A program made the translations under genes and the position numbers. 64,000 bases of DNA from Dickeya lacustris (lineage in GTDB: Bacteria; Pseudomonadota; Gammaproteobacteria; Enterobacterales; Enterobacteriaceae): positions 372,001 to 436,000 of the forward strand of contig NZ_CP114280.1 of the NCBI RefSeq assembly GCF_029635795.1. Reading direction: 5' to 3'. Below the pieces are notes generated by a model. The model made no database searches. It was not told the origin of the DNA and was given only the letters and a program-made list of their open reading frames with translations. Below are positions 31,166 to 41,057 of the stretch, piece after piece; positions within the stretch are counted from its first letter, which is position 1, and the number at the start of each line of letters is the position of its first letter.

Positions 31166-32432
31166 TTGAGTACCCCGCTGTCTGCCCATGAAATGCCTGC
31201 CGCGACCATGGATGATGTCACCATCGATACTGCTCCCACTGATTACTCCCCCGCTTTTGTCACCCGAGGCACTTCGCCGTTTATCAGGATTACGTTGGCA
31301 CTGTTCTCCGCTGGTCTGGCGACATTCGCCTTACTGTACTGTGTACAACCGATATTGCCGGTACTATCGCAAGCGTTTGGAACGTCACCGGCAAACAGCA
31401 GTTTGTCGTTATCTGTATCCACCATCACGATGGCGACCGGGCTGTTATTCACCGGCCCGCTATCTGACTCCGTCGGACGTAAGAACGTGATGGTTGTGTC
31501 GTTACTGCTCGCGTCCGCCTGCACGCTCATCGCGAGTATGATGACGCACTGGCAAAGTTTGTTGGCCATGCGCGCGCTGACAGGACTGGCACTCAGTGGC
31601 GTGGCGGCGGTCGCGATGACTTATCTCAGTGAAGAGATACATCCAGGCGTGGTGGCATTCGCTATGGGGTTATACATCAGCGGTAATTCTATTGGTGGGA
31701 TGAGTGGCCGACTGCTAACGGGTATCCTCACTGATTTTTTCGGCTGGCGTATTGCACTTGCCTGTATCGGGATGATGGCTTTGCTGGCATCACTGGTCTT
31801 CTGGCGTATTTTGCCCTCATCTCGCCACTTTCGCGCCGGTTCGCTTCGCCCCAAAGTGCTCTGGCTTAATGCGCGTCTGCATTGGCATGATGCCGGTTTA
31901 CCGCTGCTGTTTGCCGAGGGTTTTCTGCTCATGGGGTCTTTCGTCACCCTGTTTAATTACATTGGCTATCGGCTATTGGCCGCCCCCTATCAATTAAGTC
32001 AAACGGTTGTGGGTTTATTGTCGATTGTGTTTTTAACCGGCAGTTACGCCTCTCCCCGCGCCGGCGCGATGACGGTACGTTTTGGCCGAGGCCCGGTTTT
32101 GGCTCGTCAGTATCGTTTTAATGCTATGTGGGTTATTACTGACGTTATTCAGCAGCCTTGCCGTAATCTTTATCGGGATGATGTTATTCACTGCCGGCTT
32201 CTTCGCCACGCACTCCGTCGCCAGCAGTTGGATTGGCATCCGAGCCCAAAGAGCGCGAGGGCAAGCCTCTTCTCAGTACCTCTTTTGCTATTATCTCGGC
32301 TCAAGTCTGGCGGGGACTCTCGGCGGATTCTTTTGGTATCACTATGGCTGGACAGGTGTGGTTCTGTTTTTATCCTGTTTGCTGCTGTTAGCGTTGTGGT
32401 TTGGTACTAAGTTGAAAGCATTAAAAAATTAG
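31166..32432 (+). pseudogene. ynfM: MFS transporter YnfM, frameshifted
   Basis: A major-facilitator transporter related to E. coli YnfM. The first frame, from a TTG at 31166 (AAGGA six bases upstream), is normal to about residue 310 (SIVFLTGSYASPRAGAMTVRFGRGPV). After about 32095 the family sequence continues in another frame (LVSIVLMLCGLLLTLFSSL...ASSWIGIRAQRARGQASS) to 32432. A single-base change near 32090-32105 therefore breaks the gene. The last three or four membrane segments are lost from the first frame. The second part is well preserved, so the event is recent or is a sequencing error. Confidence 0.85.
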
Positions 32433-32586
32433 CTATACCTCGCCCTCGCAGCCCAAAGATTCGTAGAATGAAACAACACGAACGATTACCGATGCATGGC
32501 GTCGATAATCGCCTATCGTCAAATCTCCCTCTGCGAAACATGGGTTAACGCATTTGTTTCATTCTGCGTATCTGTTATATTCAAAT

Positions 32587-32602
32587 GTATGTTGTAACTA
32601 AA
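32587..32602 (+). other. Ter site upstream of tus, right arm of the fork trap
   Basis: GTATGTTGTAACTAAA matches the Ter core and keeps the G opposite the locking C6. It is about 20 bases upstream of the tus start, as TerB is in E. coli, where bound Tus represses its own gene. In this orientation forks moving toward higher coordinates should be blocked. Confidence 0.9.
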
Positions 32603-32620
32603 ATAAGGCATCAAAACACG

Positions 32621-33547
32621 ATGGCGGCCTATGACCTGATTGCTCGCATGAACCATTGCTTTAACACTCTTGAACAGCAACTGACTCAATTCGAACAGTT
32701 TTGCTATCAGTTGCCTTTCGTCGGTGGGCATGTATTCATGCTCCCCGTCATAGAAAAAGGCAAAGAGCATGATCCGGTTACGCAAATTACGGTAACACCC
32801 TATTCCGGTATAACGGCCAGAGATAAAGGGTTGGCGCACTTTAGGCAGTTATTCATTCACCAGCAGGCGGAAACGGTAAGCAGTAAAGCCGCCCTGCGGC
32901 TGCCAGGTGTACTGTGCTTTCAGGCTTCAACCATACAGTCTCAGCAAGCCCGCGAACGCGTCGCGCACATTAATGCGTTGAAGCTCGAGTTAGAGCATAT
33001 CGTGACGGTGGAGTCTGGCCTGGAGCCCGAGCAACGCTTTGATTTCGTGCATACACATCTTAAAGGGCTGGTAACACTGAATGCGTATCGATCGATGACG
33101 TTGCTTTGCGATCCTGCATCGGTCAGATTTGGCTGGGCCAATAAAAATATCATCAAAAATATAACCCGTGAGGCGCTACTGGAAAAACTGGAGAAAAGCC
33201 TGCGCGCCGGGCGCAGTCAGGCTCCCTACAGTAAGGAGCAGTGGGCCTCACTGCTTGAGCAGGAAATCCGCGAGGTGAAACACCTGCCAGAACACGCGGC
33301 GTTGAAGATAAAACGCCCGGTAAAAGTACAGCCGATTGCCAGAGTCTGGTATGCCGCGCAGCAAAAGCAGGTGCAATACCCTTGCCCTTCCCCACTGTTG
33401 GTGCTGTGCCATCAAGATGCGGCCCCCATTATGGGAAGCCTGGGTGATTATGATGCCGAGAATATTCAACACCGACATCGCCCCAAGCCAATGCCGTTAC
33501 GGTTGTTAATCCCCCGATTACATCTTTATATTGATGACAGTGCCTGA
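32621..33547 (+). CDS. tus: Tus, replication terminus-binding protein
   Basis: 308-residue monomeric DNA-binding protein that binds Ter sites and stops the DnaB helicase from one side. E. coli Tus has 309 residues. Conserved blocks are RLPGVLCFQ, LEHIVTVES, KGLVTLNAYR, RFGWANKNIIKN, KIKRPVKVQPIARVWY, QKQVQYPCPSPL and QHRHRPKPMPLRLLIPRLHLY, which include the basic interdomain strands that contact Ter. The ATG at 32621 is preferred; an in-frame ATG at 32585 would start inside the Ter site. Expression is probably autoregulated through that Ter. In E. coli tus also lies in this stretch, shortly before manA. Confidence 0.95.
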   Translation: MAAYDLIARMNHCFNTLEQQLTQFEQFCYQLPFVGGHVFMLPVIEKGKEHDPVTQITVTPYSGITARDKGLAHFRQLFIHQQAETVSSKAALRLPGVLCFQASTIQSQQARERVAHINALKLELEHIVTVESGLEPEQRFDFVHTHLKGLVTLNAYRSMTLLCDPASVRFGWANKNIIKNITREALLEKLEKSLRAGRSQAPYSKEQWASLLEQEIREVKHLPEHAALKIKRPVKVQPIARVWYAAQQKQVQYPCPSPLLVLCHQDAAPIMGSLGDYDAENIQHRHRPKPMPLRLLIPRLHLYIDDSA

Positions 33548-33731
33548 AAATCAAGATGACGGCGAAGGCTGAAAAAGACTTTCAGATAAGCGATCATTTT
33601 TCATCATCTGGAATCATGGCATATAAAGCACTAACATGGCGTGCGCTAAAAAACCATGACGCTTTGAAGCTTGATAGCACACATGATTTATCGCCGGAGA
33701 ATTCCCTGCCCGCGAATGACGAGAACATATT

Positions 33732-34910
33732 ATGCAAAAAATGCGCAACAGCGTGCAGCATTATGCCTGGGGCAGCCATTCCGCGCTGACAACATTATAT
33801 GGCATTGAAAATCCTGATAACTTACCGATGGCTGAACTGTGGATGGGTGCCCACCCAAAAAGCAGCTCGCTATTACTCGATGAACAGGGCTGCAGCAGTA
33901 ATTTACGCGATGAACTATGCCAAAACCTGCCCGGGATGCTGGGGCGCGAGATTGCGCAACGCTTCGGTGAGTTACCGTTTTTATTCAAAGTGCTGTGTGC
34001 CGAACAGCCGCTCTCGATTCAAGTCCATCCGAATAAAGCCTCCGCACAAGCGGGGTTTGCCCGAGAAAATGCGGCAGGTATTCCGTTAGACGCGCCTGAG
34101 CGTAACTATAAAGACGCCAACCACAAGCCAGAGCTGGTCTTCGCTCTTACCCCTTATCTGGCTATGAACGGCTTTCGTGAGTTCGATGATATCGCCGCGC
34201 TGCTGCACCCGTTGAGAAATGCCCACCCTGCGATAGCTGAATTTTTGCAGAACCCACAACGTCAGACGCTGGCGATACTATTCGCCAGTTTGCTCGGCAT
34301 GGCCGGTGAACAAAAAACACAGGCCCTTTCCCAGTTAAAGCAGGTCGCACAGGAGCATCAAGGCGAACCGTGGGACACGCTCCGTTTTATTGCGCGCTAT
34401 TATCCAGATGATGGCGGGTTGTTTTCCCCGTTACTGCTCAATGTGGTAACGCTCGCGCCTGGCGAGGCGATGTTTTTACGTGCGGAAACACCGCACGCTT
34501 ACCTTCATGGCATCGCGCTGGAAGTCATGGCCAATTCAGACAATGTGTTACGCGCCGGGTTAACGCCAAAACACATCGACATTCCCGAACTGTTGGCGAA
34601 TGTCCGCTTTGAGGCCACGCCTGTTGCGTCATTATTAACGTCGCCCGAAAAAAGAGGTAACGAGCATCACTTCCCTGTTCCTGTCGATGACTTTGCCTTT
34701 TCGCTACACTACCTTAATAATGAGCCCCAGCATTTTTCTCAACAGAGCGCGGCGATTGTCTTTTGTATTGAGGGAAGCGTGTTGTTAAAGCATGATAAAC
34801 AGCAACTTAACCTATTAGCTGGTGAGTCGTGCTTTATTCCAGCTTACGAAACGCCCATACAGGCTCAAGGGAATGGCAAAATAGCCCGGGTTTACAATCG
34901 GGTTTCATAA
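33732..34910 (+). CDS. manA: Mannose-6-phosphate isomerase, class I
   Basis: 392-residue zinc enzyme interconverting mannose-6-phosphate and fructose-6-phosphate, for mannose use and GDP-mannose synthesis. The zinc ligands are in IQVHPNK and KPELVFAL, and the conserved ETPHAYLHG and EVMANSDNVLRAGLTPKH blocks are present. Length matches E. coli ManA (391). fumA and fumC, which lie between tus and manA in E. coli, are absent here. ydgA follows, as in E. coli. Confidence 0.94.
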   Translation: MQKMRNSVQHYAWGSHSALTTLYGIENPDNLPMAELWMGAHPKSSSLLLDEQGCSSNLRDELCQNLPGMLGREIAQRFGELPFLFKVLCAEQPLSIQVHPNKASAQAGFARENAAGIPLDAPERNYKDANHKPELVFALTPYLAMNGFREFDDIAALLHPLRNAHPAIAEFLQNPQRQTLAILFASLLGMAGEQKTQALSQLKQVAQEHQGEPWDTLRFIARYYPDDGGLFSPLLLNVVTLAPGEAMFLRAETPHAYLHGIALEVMANSDNVLRAGLTPKHIDIPELLANVRFEATPVASLLTSPEKRGNEHHFPVPVDDFAFSLHYLNNEPQHFSQQSAAIVFCIEGSVLLKHDKQQLNLLAGESCFIPAYETPIQAQGNGKIARVYNRVS

Positions 34911-34976
34911 GCATTCCTGAACAGCATTGATGTCTAGTGTGTTATGCAGAAATCGTTAATCAACAAGGAATATAAC

Positions 34977-36542
34977 GTGGCCAAAAAAACCGCCATCACC
35001 GCAGGCGTTGTTATTGCGCTTGCTGCTGCTTTTGTTGGAGCCTCCTGGTATACGGGCAAGCAAATTGAGCAACATATGGAAGAGGCAACCAACAATCTGA
35101 ATGCGCAAATAAAGAGTGTTTATCCACAATCAGGCATCAAAGTCGCCTTCCGTGACTATCAGCGTAATGTTTTCAGTAGTCAGTTGACGTTAATTATCGA
35201 ACCGGACGTAACCAGCTCATCACAGCGCATTCTGAGCGGTAATGATGAAATCGTCTTTCAGACAACCCTCTTTCATGGCCCGCTGCCTATCGGTGCTCCC
35301 TCATTTAGCCTGAAGCCTGCCATGGCTGCCATTCATGCTGAACTGGCGAATACAGAATCTGTTAAGTCGCTGTTTGAGCTCACCAATAATAAACCGTTTC
35401 TCGTCGTTGACAGCCGTGTTGACTACAATAGCGACACGCACTCAACGCTGACGCTCTCACCGATCGCCTCCAAAACATCGGATGAAATTAAATTCGATTT
35501 TAGCGGTTCAACCATACAGCTCGATTTAGCGGGCAATCTGCGCGCAGGCAAATTGGCTGGCAGCTTCAGTAACCTATCGGTAGAGAAAAATCGTGCTCAG
35601 GGTGCCAGTGAAAAATTGCAGTTACAGGATTTAGCGATTTCCAGTGATACTCACAAAGGCAAGTTTGACCTGGACATTGGGGATACAAAACTGACGCTGA
35701 AAAAGCTGTCGCTGAACATTCCTCATAGCAACAGCGTGTCAATAAACGATTTTTCTCTTTCCAATCATAGCAGTGAAGATGACACGAATCTGGCGGGGCA
35801 AATGGCTCTCGCACTGGGTTCTGTCCTCTACAGCGATCAGAATCTCGGCTCCCTGAATCTGAACGTGAATTTCACCGGTTTGGATGGCAATGGTTCGCGC
35901 CAGTTTATGACGCAGTACCAAAAAACCATGCAGGCGATGTTGCAAGATAAAGAGCTCGGCAGTGCTGCCTATCAACAGCAGATGAGCACTCTGGTCTTAC
36001 GTTCTCTGCCCCAGCTACTCAAAGGCAACCCCAGCATCAAAGTCGCGCCATTAAGCTGGAAAAATGCGAACGGGGAAAGCACCTTCACGTTGGCCTTAGA
36101 CCTGTCTGATCCGTTGCAAAAGAACACGACCCCAACCAGTAACCTGTCAGACGAAGAAGCGCTTCTGCGCCAGTCGGTAAAAAGCCTGGATGCACGCCTG
36201 AACGTCCCTCTGGAGATGATAAGCGGGGCGATTGTCCTGACAACGCCTAAGTCTGCATCGGATGAAGAGAAAAAGCAGATAGCGCAAATGGCAAGCCAGC
36301 AGGCCCAGCTAATGGCCAATATTGGCCAAATGAGCCAGTTAACGGTAACGAAAGAAAACGCAATTACCAGCCAGTTCAGCTACAGCGAGGGCGTGGTCAC
36401 GTTTAATGGCCGTAAAATCCCGCTGAGTGAATTTATTGCGCCGCTGATTCATCAACAGAGTGAAACTGCGCCAGAAGAAGACGATGACGATACCCCTGCC
36501 ACGCAGGACGATACTCAATCCGATCCCACCGTCAGCCCGTAG
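34977..36542 (+). CDS. ydgA: YdgA-family (DUF945) protein
   Basis: 521-residue protein with one N-terminal membrane anchor (ITAGVVIALAAAFVGASWYTG) and a large periplasmic part. It matches E. coli YdgA in the segments YTGKQIEQHMEEATNNLNAQIK, VFSSQLTLIIEP, APLSWKNANGES and SVKSLDARLNVP. The GTG at 34977 is preferred because AAGGA lies seven bases upstream; an ATG at 34944 has no good site. The C-terminus is acidic and rich in D, E and T. The molecular function is not established. Confidence 0.88.
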   Translation: MAKKTAITAGVVIALAAAFVGASWYTGKQIEQHMEEATNNLNAQIKSVYPQSGIKVAFRDYQRNVFSSQLTLIIEPDVTSSSQRILSGNDEIVFQTTLFHGPLPIGAPSFSLKPAMAAIHAELANTESVKSLFELTNNKPFLVVDSRVDYNSDTHSTLTLSPIASKTSDEIKFDFSGSTIQLDLAGNLRAGKLAGSFSNLSVEKNRAQGASEKLQLQDLAISSDTHKGKFDLDIGDTKLTLKKLSLNIPHSNSVSINDFSLSNHSSEDDTNLAGQMALALGSVLYSDQNLGSLNLNVNFTGLDGNGSRQFMTQYQKTMQAMLQDKELGSAAYQQQMSTLVLRSLPQLLKGNPSIKVAPLSWKNANGESTFTLALDLSDPLQKNTTPTSNLSDEEALLRQSVKSLDARLNVPLEMISGAIVLTTPKSASDEEKKQIAQMASQQAQLMANIGQMSQLTVTKENAITSQFSYSEGVVTFNGRKIPLSEFIAPLIHQQSETAPEEDDDDTPATQDDTQSDPTVSP

Positions 36543-36843
36543 TGGATTGACGCCAGATAAGACGCCATAACCGGGTACTCGCCCGGTTATTTTTTCTCAA
36601 CGCCGTCGCCCCACTCTCCCAAACATTCCCCCGTCGATCCAGCGCGATCGTCTTTCCCTACTCGCCCTGCGAAATATTCAACTTTCTTTTATCTATCAAT
36701 AGCAAAATGCCAACATTTATTTTTATACTGCGCGTTACATTAATCAGTCCTGCTGCCGATGCCGTGTTGCGCACATATCTGATGCAATAGGCGTGCAGGC
36801 ACAGCCTGAGCTAACCTTTCATTTACACATAAACGGGTAGAAC
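36543..36843. other. Spacer between ydgA and add
   Basis: It holds the ydgA terminator and then about 240 bases without a gene, which should include the add promoter. Nothing else stands out. Confidence 0.55.
36569..36597 (+). terminator. Rho-independent terminator of ydgA
   Basis: AACCGGG and CCCGGTT form a stem with a 6-base loop, followed by ATTTTTTC. Confidence 0.88.
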
Positions 36844-37860
36844 ATGATTGATCCGCACATTCCGCTGACGGATATCCACCGCCATCTTGATGGTAATATC
36901 CGCCCTCAGACCATTCTTGAACTGGGTCGCCAATTTAAGATAGCCCTGCCCGGACATGATTTGGCCACGTTGCTTCCCCATGTACAAATCATGGACAACG
37001 AACCGGATTTACTCAGTTTCTTACAAAAACTGGATTGGGGCGTTGCCGTATTAGGGTCGCTGGATGCCTGTCGCCGCGTCGCTTATGAAAACGTTGAAGA
37101 CGCAGTCCGGGCCGGACTGGACTATACCGAACTGCGTTTTTCCCCCTATTACATGGCGCGTTGTCATCAGTTACCGGTTGAGGGGGTGGTGGAAGCTGTC
37201 ATTGATGGCGTGACCAGTGCCTGCCGCGATCACTCGCACCGGGTCATGGTTCGGTTAACCGGAATCATGAGTCGCACATTCGGTATCGACGCCTGTCAGG
37301 ATGAGCTCGAAGCCTTATTGACACAAAAAGATGCCATTACCGCTATCGACCTGGCTGGCGATGAGCTGGGATTCCCCGGTGAGCTATTTGCCGAACACTT
37401 TCGCCGCGCACGCGATGCGGGATGGCGGATTACCGCCCATGCCGGTGAAGCCGCCGGGCCAGAAAGTATTTGGCACGCGATTCAGCAACTCGGAGCAGAG
37501 CGTATCGGCCACGGCGTTGCCGCAATCGTTGACCCCGCGCTGATGGAATACATGGCCGAACACCAGATTGGCATTGAATCCTGCCTGACATCTAACCTGC
37601 AAACCAGTACCGTCAAATCACTGGCCGAACACCCACTGATACATTTCTTGCACCACGGTATTCCCGCCACAATCAACACGGATGACCCTGCGGTACAAGG
37701 GATTGATATTCGCCATGAATATGAGGTTGCCGCACCGCTGGCGGGGTTAACCGCTGAAGATATTCGCCAGGCTCAGGAAAACGGCCTGCGCATGGCGTTC
37801 ATTTCCGAACAGGAAAAACAGCAGTTACGTCAACAAGCGCTGTTGCGCCAGCCCAGATAA
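36844..37860 (+). CDS. add: Adenosine deaminase
   Basis: 338-residue zinc hydrolase converting adenosine and deoxyadenosine to inosine forms in purine salvage. Zinc and catalytic residues are visible: His pair in DIHRHLDGN, His and Glu in [12 protein letters not shown], His in IGHGVAAI and the Asp pair in NTDDP. Slightly longer than E. coli Add (333). A strong shared terminator follows. Confidence 0.95.
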   Translation: MIDPHIPLTDIHRHLDGNIRPQTILELGRQFKIALPGHDLATLLPHVQIMDNEPDLLSFLQKLDWGVAVLGSLDACRRVAYENVEDAVRAGLDYTELRFSPYYMARCHQLPVEGVVEAVIDGVTSACRDHSHRVMVRLTGIMSRTFGIDACQDELEALLTQKDAITAIDLAGDELGFPGELFAEHFRRARDAGWRITAHAGEAAGPESIWHAIQQLGAERIGHGVAAIVDPALMEYMAEHQIGIESCLTSNLQTSTVKSLAEHPLIHFLHHGIPATINTDDPAVQGIDIRHEYEVAAPLAGLTAEDIRQAQENGLRMAFISEQEKQQLRQQALLRQPR

Positions 37861-37893
37861 ACTCAGTTCTCGGTTAACCCTATATACATAGCA

Positions 37894-37919
37894 AAAGCGG
37901 GCTCACAGGAGCCCGCTTT
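37894..37919. terminator. Bidirectional terminator between add and the convergent gene
   Basis: AAAGCGGGCTC and GAGCCCGCTTT form an 11-bp perfect stem with an ACAG loop and A/T flanks that suit both directions. Confidence 0.88.
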
Positions 37920-37958
37920 AGTCTTTCAAGACGGTAAACGCGTGAACCGTCTACTCTC

Positions 37959-38414
37959 TTATTTAGGCTGTACTGAAGAGTGATGACTAGTGATGAGCCA
38001 CTGGCCATTTTTAAAGGCGTAGGTATATGTGTAGCGGGCTTTCGCTTGTGATTTATCACCGAAAGTAAAGGTATAGTTACCGATATCGAGAGCTTCGTTA
38101 CAACCAATTTTGATTACCCGGTTATCAATTGTGCCAACCGGTTTTTTCGGCAAGAAATGCTCAAAATAATCAATGCGTTCAGCATCATTGGTACGCATCT
38201 TATCCGACAACGTAGGCAGCAATACCGCATCGGTTGCGTAATTCGCGTTAACCTTCTTCGCATCGCCAGTCTGAAGAGACTGGTTCCAGCGGTCGAATAA
38301 ACTGGCAATGGTCTTTTCGTCGGTGTTGACACAGGTTTCTGTGTCCGCAGCGTAAGCCTGAGAGGTAACGACAGCGCCCAATAAACTCAGCGATAACAGC
38401 AGCTTTTTATACAT
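37959..38414 (-). CDS. Secreted SnoaL/DUF4440-like protein of the SgcJ/EcaC type
   Basis: 151-residue secreted protein. The ATG at 38414 gives a clean signal peptide (MYKKLLLSLSLLGAVVTSQAYA). The mature domain (SLFDRWNQSLQTGDAKKVNANYATDAVLLPTLS ... GNYTFTFG ... ARYTYTYAFKNGQWLITSHHSS) is a cystatin-like NTF2/SnoaL fold. Two cysteines could form a disulfide. Members of this group often act as small periplasmic enzymes or ligand-binding proteins; the specific role is unknown. It is convergent with add. Confidence 0.82.
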   Translation of the reverse strand: MYKKLLLSLSLLGAVVTSQAYAADTETCVNTDEKTIASLFDRWNQSLQTGDAKKVNANYATDAVLLPTLSDKMRTNDAERIDYFEHFLPKKPVGTIDNRVIKIGCNEALDIGNYTFTFGDKSQAKARYTYTYAFKNGQWLITSHHSSVQPK

Positions 38415-38715
38415 CCTATCCCTCATGCACAATGATTGATTAACATTTCCTTGGCATCGTGGGGGCAAGAAACCGTGCGGTTACGCTGCTAAAACGCGCC
38501 GTGAACGCGCACTTGTTCTTCCCACCCATCGATGATAACCATCATAAATCATTTCAAGATAAAATCATAACAAAAGGAAACTATAACTGTAATCGTTCAC
38601 GCTGATGTCATGTTTTTTTCGAAACGCTTTTTTATATCCTATCCGCCAGCCGCCTGCACTTTTTTCAGTACGCTACTATTTTCCGTCATACCTATTTTCT
38701 GGCATATCCGGTTTA
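38415..38715. other. Spacer upstream of the SnoaL-like gene
   Basis: 301 bases that should contain the promoter of the 37959-38414 gene and the 3' end of the transporter transcript. I see no further gene. Confidence 0.5.
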
Positions 38716-39708
38716 TTAGGCATCAGAGTGTTGGCCGTCAGATTCGGCTCTTTTGGCATAGCGCTGCGCAAGCGTGGCACACACCATCAGCTGAATTTGG
38801 TGAAAAATCATCAATGGCAGCACCATTGCGCCGACGGCCGCTGCCGGAAACAACACATTGGCCATTGGAATACCGTTCGCCAGACTCTTTTTCGAACCAC
38901 AAAACACAATGGTAATTTCATCGGCGGTACTAAAGCCGAGTTTGCGCGCCGCGAAAGTGGTACACACCAGCACCACCGCCAGCAACACCAGTGAGCACCC
39001 CACCACAGCTAACAGCGACCAGCCATTAATCTGATGCCAAATCCCCTGCACAACCGCTTCACTGAATGCGACATACACCACCAAGAGAATGGATGAACGA
39101 TCGGTAATATTTATCAGCTTACGGTGCTTATCCACCCAGCGGCCAATCAAGGGGCGGGAAAGGTGGCCTATCACGAACGGAACCATCAATTGCATAATGA
39201 TAGACCCTATCGCATGCAGGGTATCCGTTTGGCTACCCTGGGTATGCATCAATAGACCGACTAATATCGGTGACAGAAACACGCCAAGAATACTGGATGC
39301 CGAGGCACTGCAAATCGCAGCGGCCACGTTGCCTCGCGCCATTGAGGTAAAGGCAATCGCAGACTGCACGGTTGCAGGCAGCGCACATAAATACAGAAAA
39401 CCAAGATACAAACCGGGGGTTAGCACCTGCGGCGACAAAAACGCCATGCCCATACCGAGCAAAGGGAACAGCACAAAGGTGCTGGCAAACACCACCAGAT
39501 GTAAGCGCCAATGGCTCATCCCTGCCGTAATCGCTTCGCGCGATAATTTGGCGCCATGCATAAAGAACAGCAATGCAATCGCCGCCGTTGTCAGGTTCTC
39601 AAAAAACACCTTCACGCTCCCCTCACATGGAAAGAGCGATGCGGTGATAACCACCCCAACCAAAACCAGCAAAAACTTATCAATCTTCAAGCGTTGTAAC
39701 CATGCCAT
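38716..39708 (-). CDS. SBF-like (bile acid:sodium symporter superfamily) transporter, YfeH type
   Basis: 330-residue inner-membrane protein with about ten hydrophobic segments. It shows the SBF-like features of YfeH: FFMHGAKLSREAI, LPATVQSAIAFTSMARGNVAAAICSASASSILG and FCGSKKSLANGIPMA. The latter two resemble the crossed discontinuous helices of this fold. The substrate is unknown. It lies downstream of ydgJ, separated from it by a terminator. Confidence 0.87.
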   Translation of the reverse strand: MAWLQRLKIDKFLLVLVGVVITASLFPCEGSVKVFFENLTTAAIALLFFMHGAKLSREAITAGMSHWRLHLVVFASTFVLFPLLGMGMAFLSPQVLTPGLYLGFLYLCALPATVQSAIAFTSMARGNVAAAICSASASSILGVFLSPILVGLLMHTQGSQTDTLHAIGSIIMQLMVPFVIGHLSRPLIGRWVDKHRKLINITDRSSILLVVYVAFSEAVVQGIWHQINGWSLLAVVGCSLVLLAVVLVCTTFAARKLGFSTADEITIVFCGSKKSLANGIPMANVLFPAAAVGAMVLPLMIFHQIQLMVCATLAQRYAKRAESDGQHSDA

Positions 39709-39730
39709 AACGTATTGGTATCCTCAGACA

Positions 39731-39762
39731 TAAAAAATACAGGCGATCCTAAGATCGCCTGC
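39731..39762 (-). terminator. Rho-independent terminator of ydgJ
   Basis: On the minus strand a 9-bp stem, CAGGCGATC with GATCGCCTG (loop TTAG), is followed by a run of Ts. It lies 100 bases beyond the ydgJ stop. Confidence 0.8.
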
Positions 39763-39861
39763 TGAAATCATGTCCCACTATCGGCAATACGCCTGCATAT
39801 TGCAAGGCTGAAGCCCGCTGGATAGCACGGGTTTTACGTCACAAATCGTGACGAAATCCAC

Positions 39862-40911
39862 TTACCGATTCTTTAATGTCATCGCTTTCTTTTGCATGTG
39901 CGATGTCAGGCCTAGCTCAAGCAGCTCCATGACGTGAATCGCCTGTGCAACCGGCACCGGATTCTCCGCCCTGCCCAAAATGGCATCACGAATTCCGGCA
40001 TAATAGGACTGATAATGGCCGGGGATCGTCGGTACAGGTTGCTCTATTAATTCACCTTCATGGTTTAGCGTTAACACGCCATCACAGCTATCCTGACCCC
40101 AATCACGATGATCCTGTGGTTTTTCACCCGACGTTAATAACGCTTCTTGCGGGTCGAGACCGAACTTCACATAACTTCCCTGGGTGCCATGCACGATATA
40201 GCGGGCGCTTTGGGCGGCCACCAACAGCGAGGCATGCAGCACTAACCGGCGTTGAGGATAGATAAGCGTGGCATGGAAATAATCGGTCGCTTTACTTGCT
40301 GGCCGCAGTTGCGCTAAATCAGCCTGAATGGCCACTGGCGGGCCAAACAACTGCAATGCCTGATCAATAAGATGCGGTGCCAAATCAAACCAGATGCCGC
40401 TGCCTTCTCCCCCTTCTTCACGCCAACGCTTTCGCACCTCTGGCCGGTAGCGGTCGAAGTGCGACTCCATATAAACCACGTCACCTAGCGCGCCGGTTTT
40501 CAGCAATTGTTTTAGCGTCAGAAAGTCGCTATCCCAGCGGCGATTATGAAAAACGGATAACAGCTTGCCGGCGTGCTCTGCCTGCTGCTGCAAATCGCGC
40601 GCCTGTGACAACGTCACGGTAAACGGTTTATCGACCACCACATGTTTACCGGCGGCCAGCGCCTGTCTGGCCAAAGGGAAATGGGTATCATTCGGTGTGG
40701 GGATGACGATTAAATCAATGGAAGGATCGTCAAACAGCGTTTGCGCCTCGGCGACCACTTTCATTGATGGCCAGTCAGCCTGTACCTTGGTCGCATCGCT
40801 GCTGGAAATCGCCGCCAGCTTCATGCCGGACGTAGCGGCAATCAATGGTGCATGGAACGTTTTGCTGGCATACCCGTACCCCAGCAAACCAACACGGATG
40901 GTATCCGCCAT
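39862..40911 (-). CDS. ydgJ: Gfo/Idh/MocA-family oxidoreductase YdgJ
   Basis: 349-residue NAD(P)-dependent oxidoreductase, very close to E. coli YdgJ. The Rossmann motif GLLGYGYASKTFHAP is at the N-terminus, the conserved EKP-type motif reads GKHVVVDKPFT, and the substrate domain has NRRWDSDFLTLK and GIWFDLAPHLIDQAL. The ATG at 40911 has GAGGGG upstream. The physiological sugar substrate is not known. Confidence 0.92.
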   Translation of the reverse strand: MADTIRVGLLGYGYASKTFHAPLIAATSGMKLAAISSSDATKVQADWPSMKVVAEAQTLFDDPSIDLIVIPTPNDTHFPLARQALAAGKHVVVDKPFTVTLSQARDLQQQAEHAGKLLSVFHNRRWDSDFLTLKQLLKTGALGDVVYMESHFDRYRPEVRKRWREEGGEGSGIWFDLAPHLIDQALQLFGPPVAIQADLAQLRPASKATDYFHATLIYPQRRLVLHASLLVAAQSARYIVHGTQGSYVKFGLDPQEALLTSGEKPQDHRDWGQDSCDGVLTLNHEGELIEQPVPTIPGHYQSYYAGIRDAILGRAENPVPVAQAIHVMELLELGLTSHMQKKAMTLKNR

Positions 40912-41057
40912 ACTTAATTTCCCCTCATTGACGCACAGTTTGCGCACGGCAGAACAGTGCGTACGCCTATTGGTATTCGGTTGCACCGAATTAATGCATG
41001 TGCAACACAAAACCTAGTATAACACCTGGGAGCGCGCAATGAGCGCGCCCATGGCCG

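Noticed and set aside
32585..32620. In-frame ATG 36 bases upstream of the chosen tus start
   Set aside because: It would place the start codon in the Ter site and add 12 residues absent from E. coli Tus.
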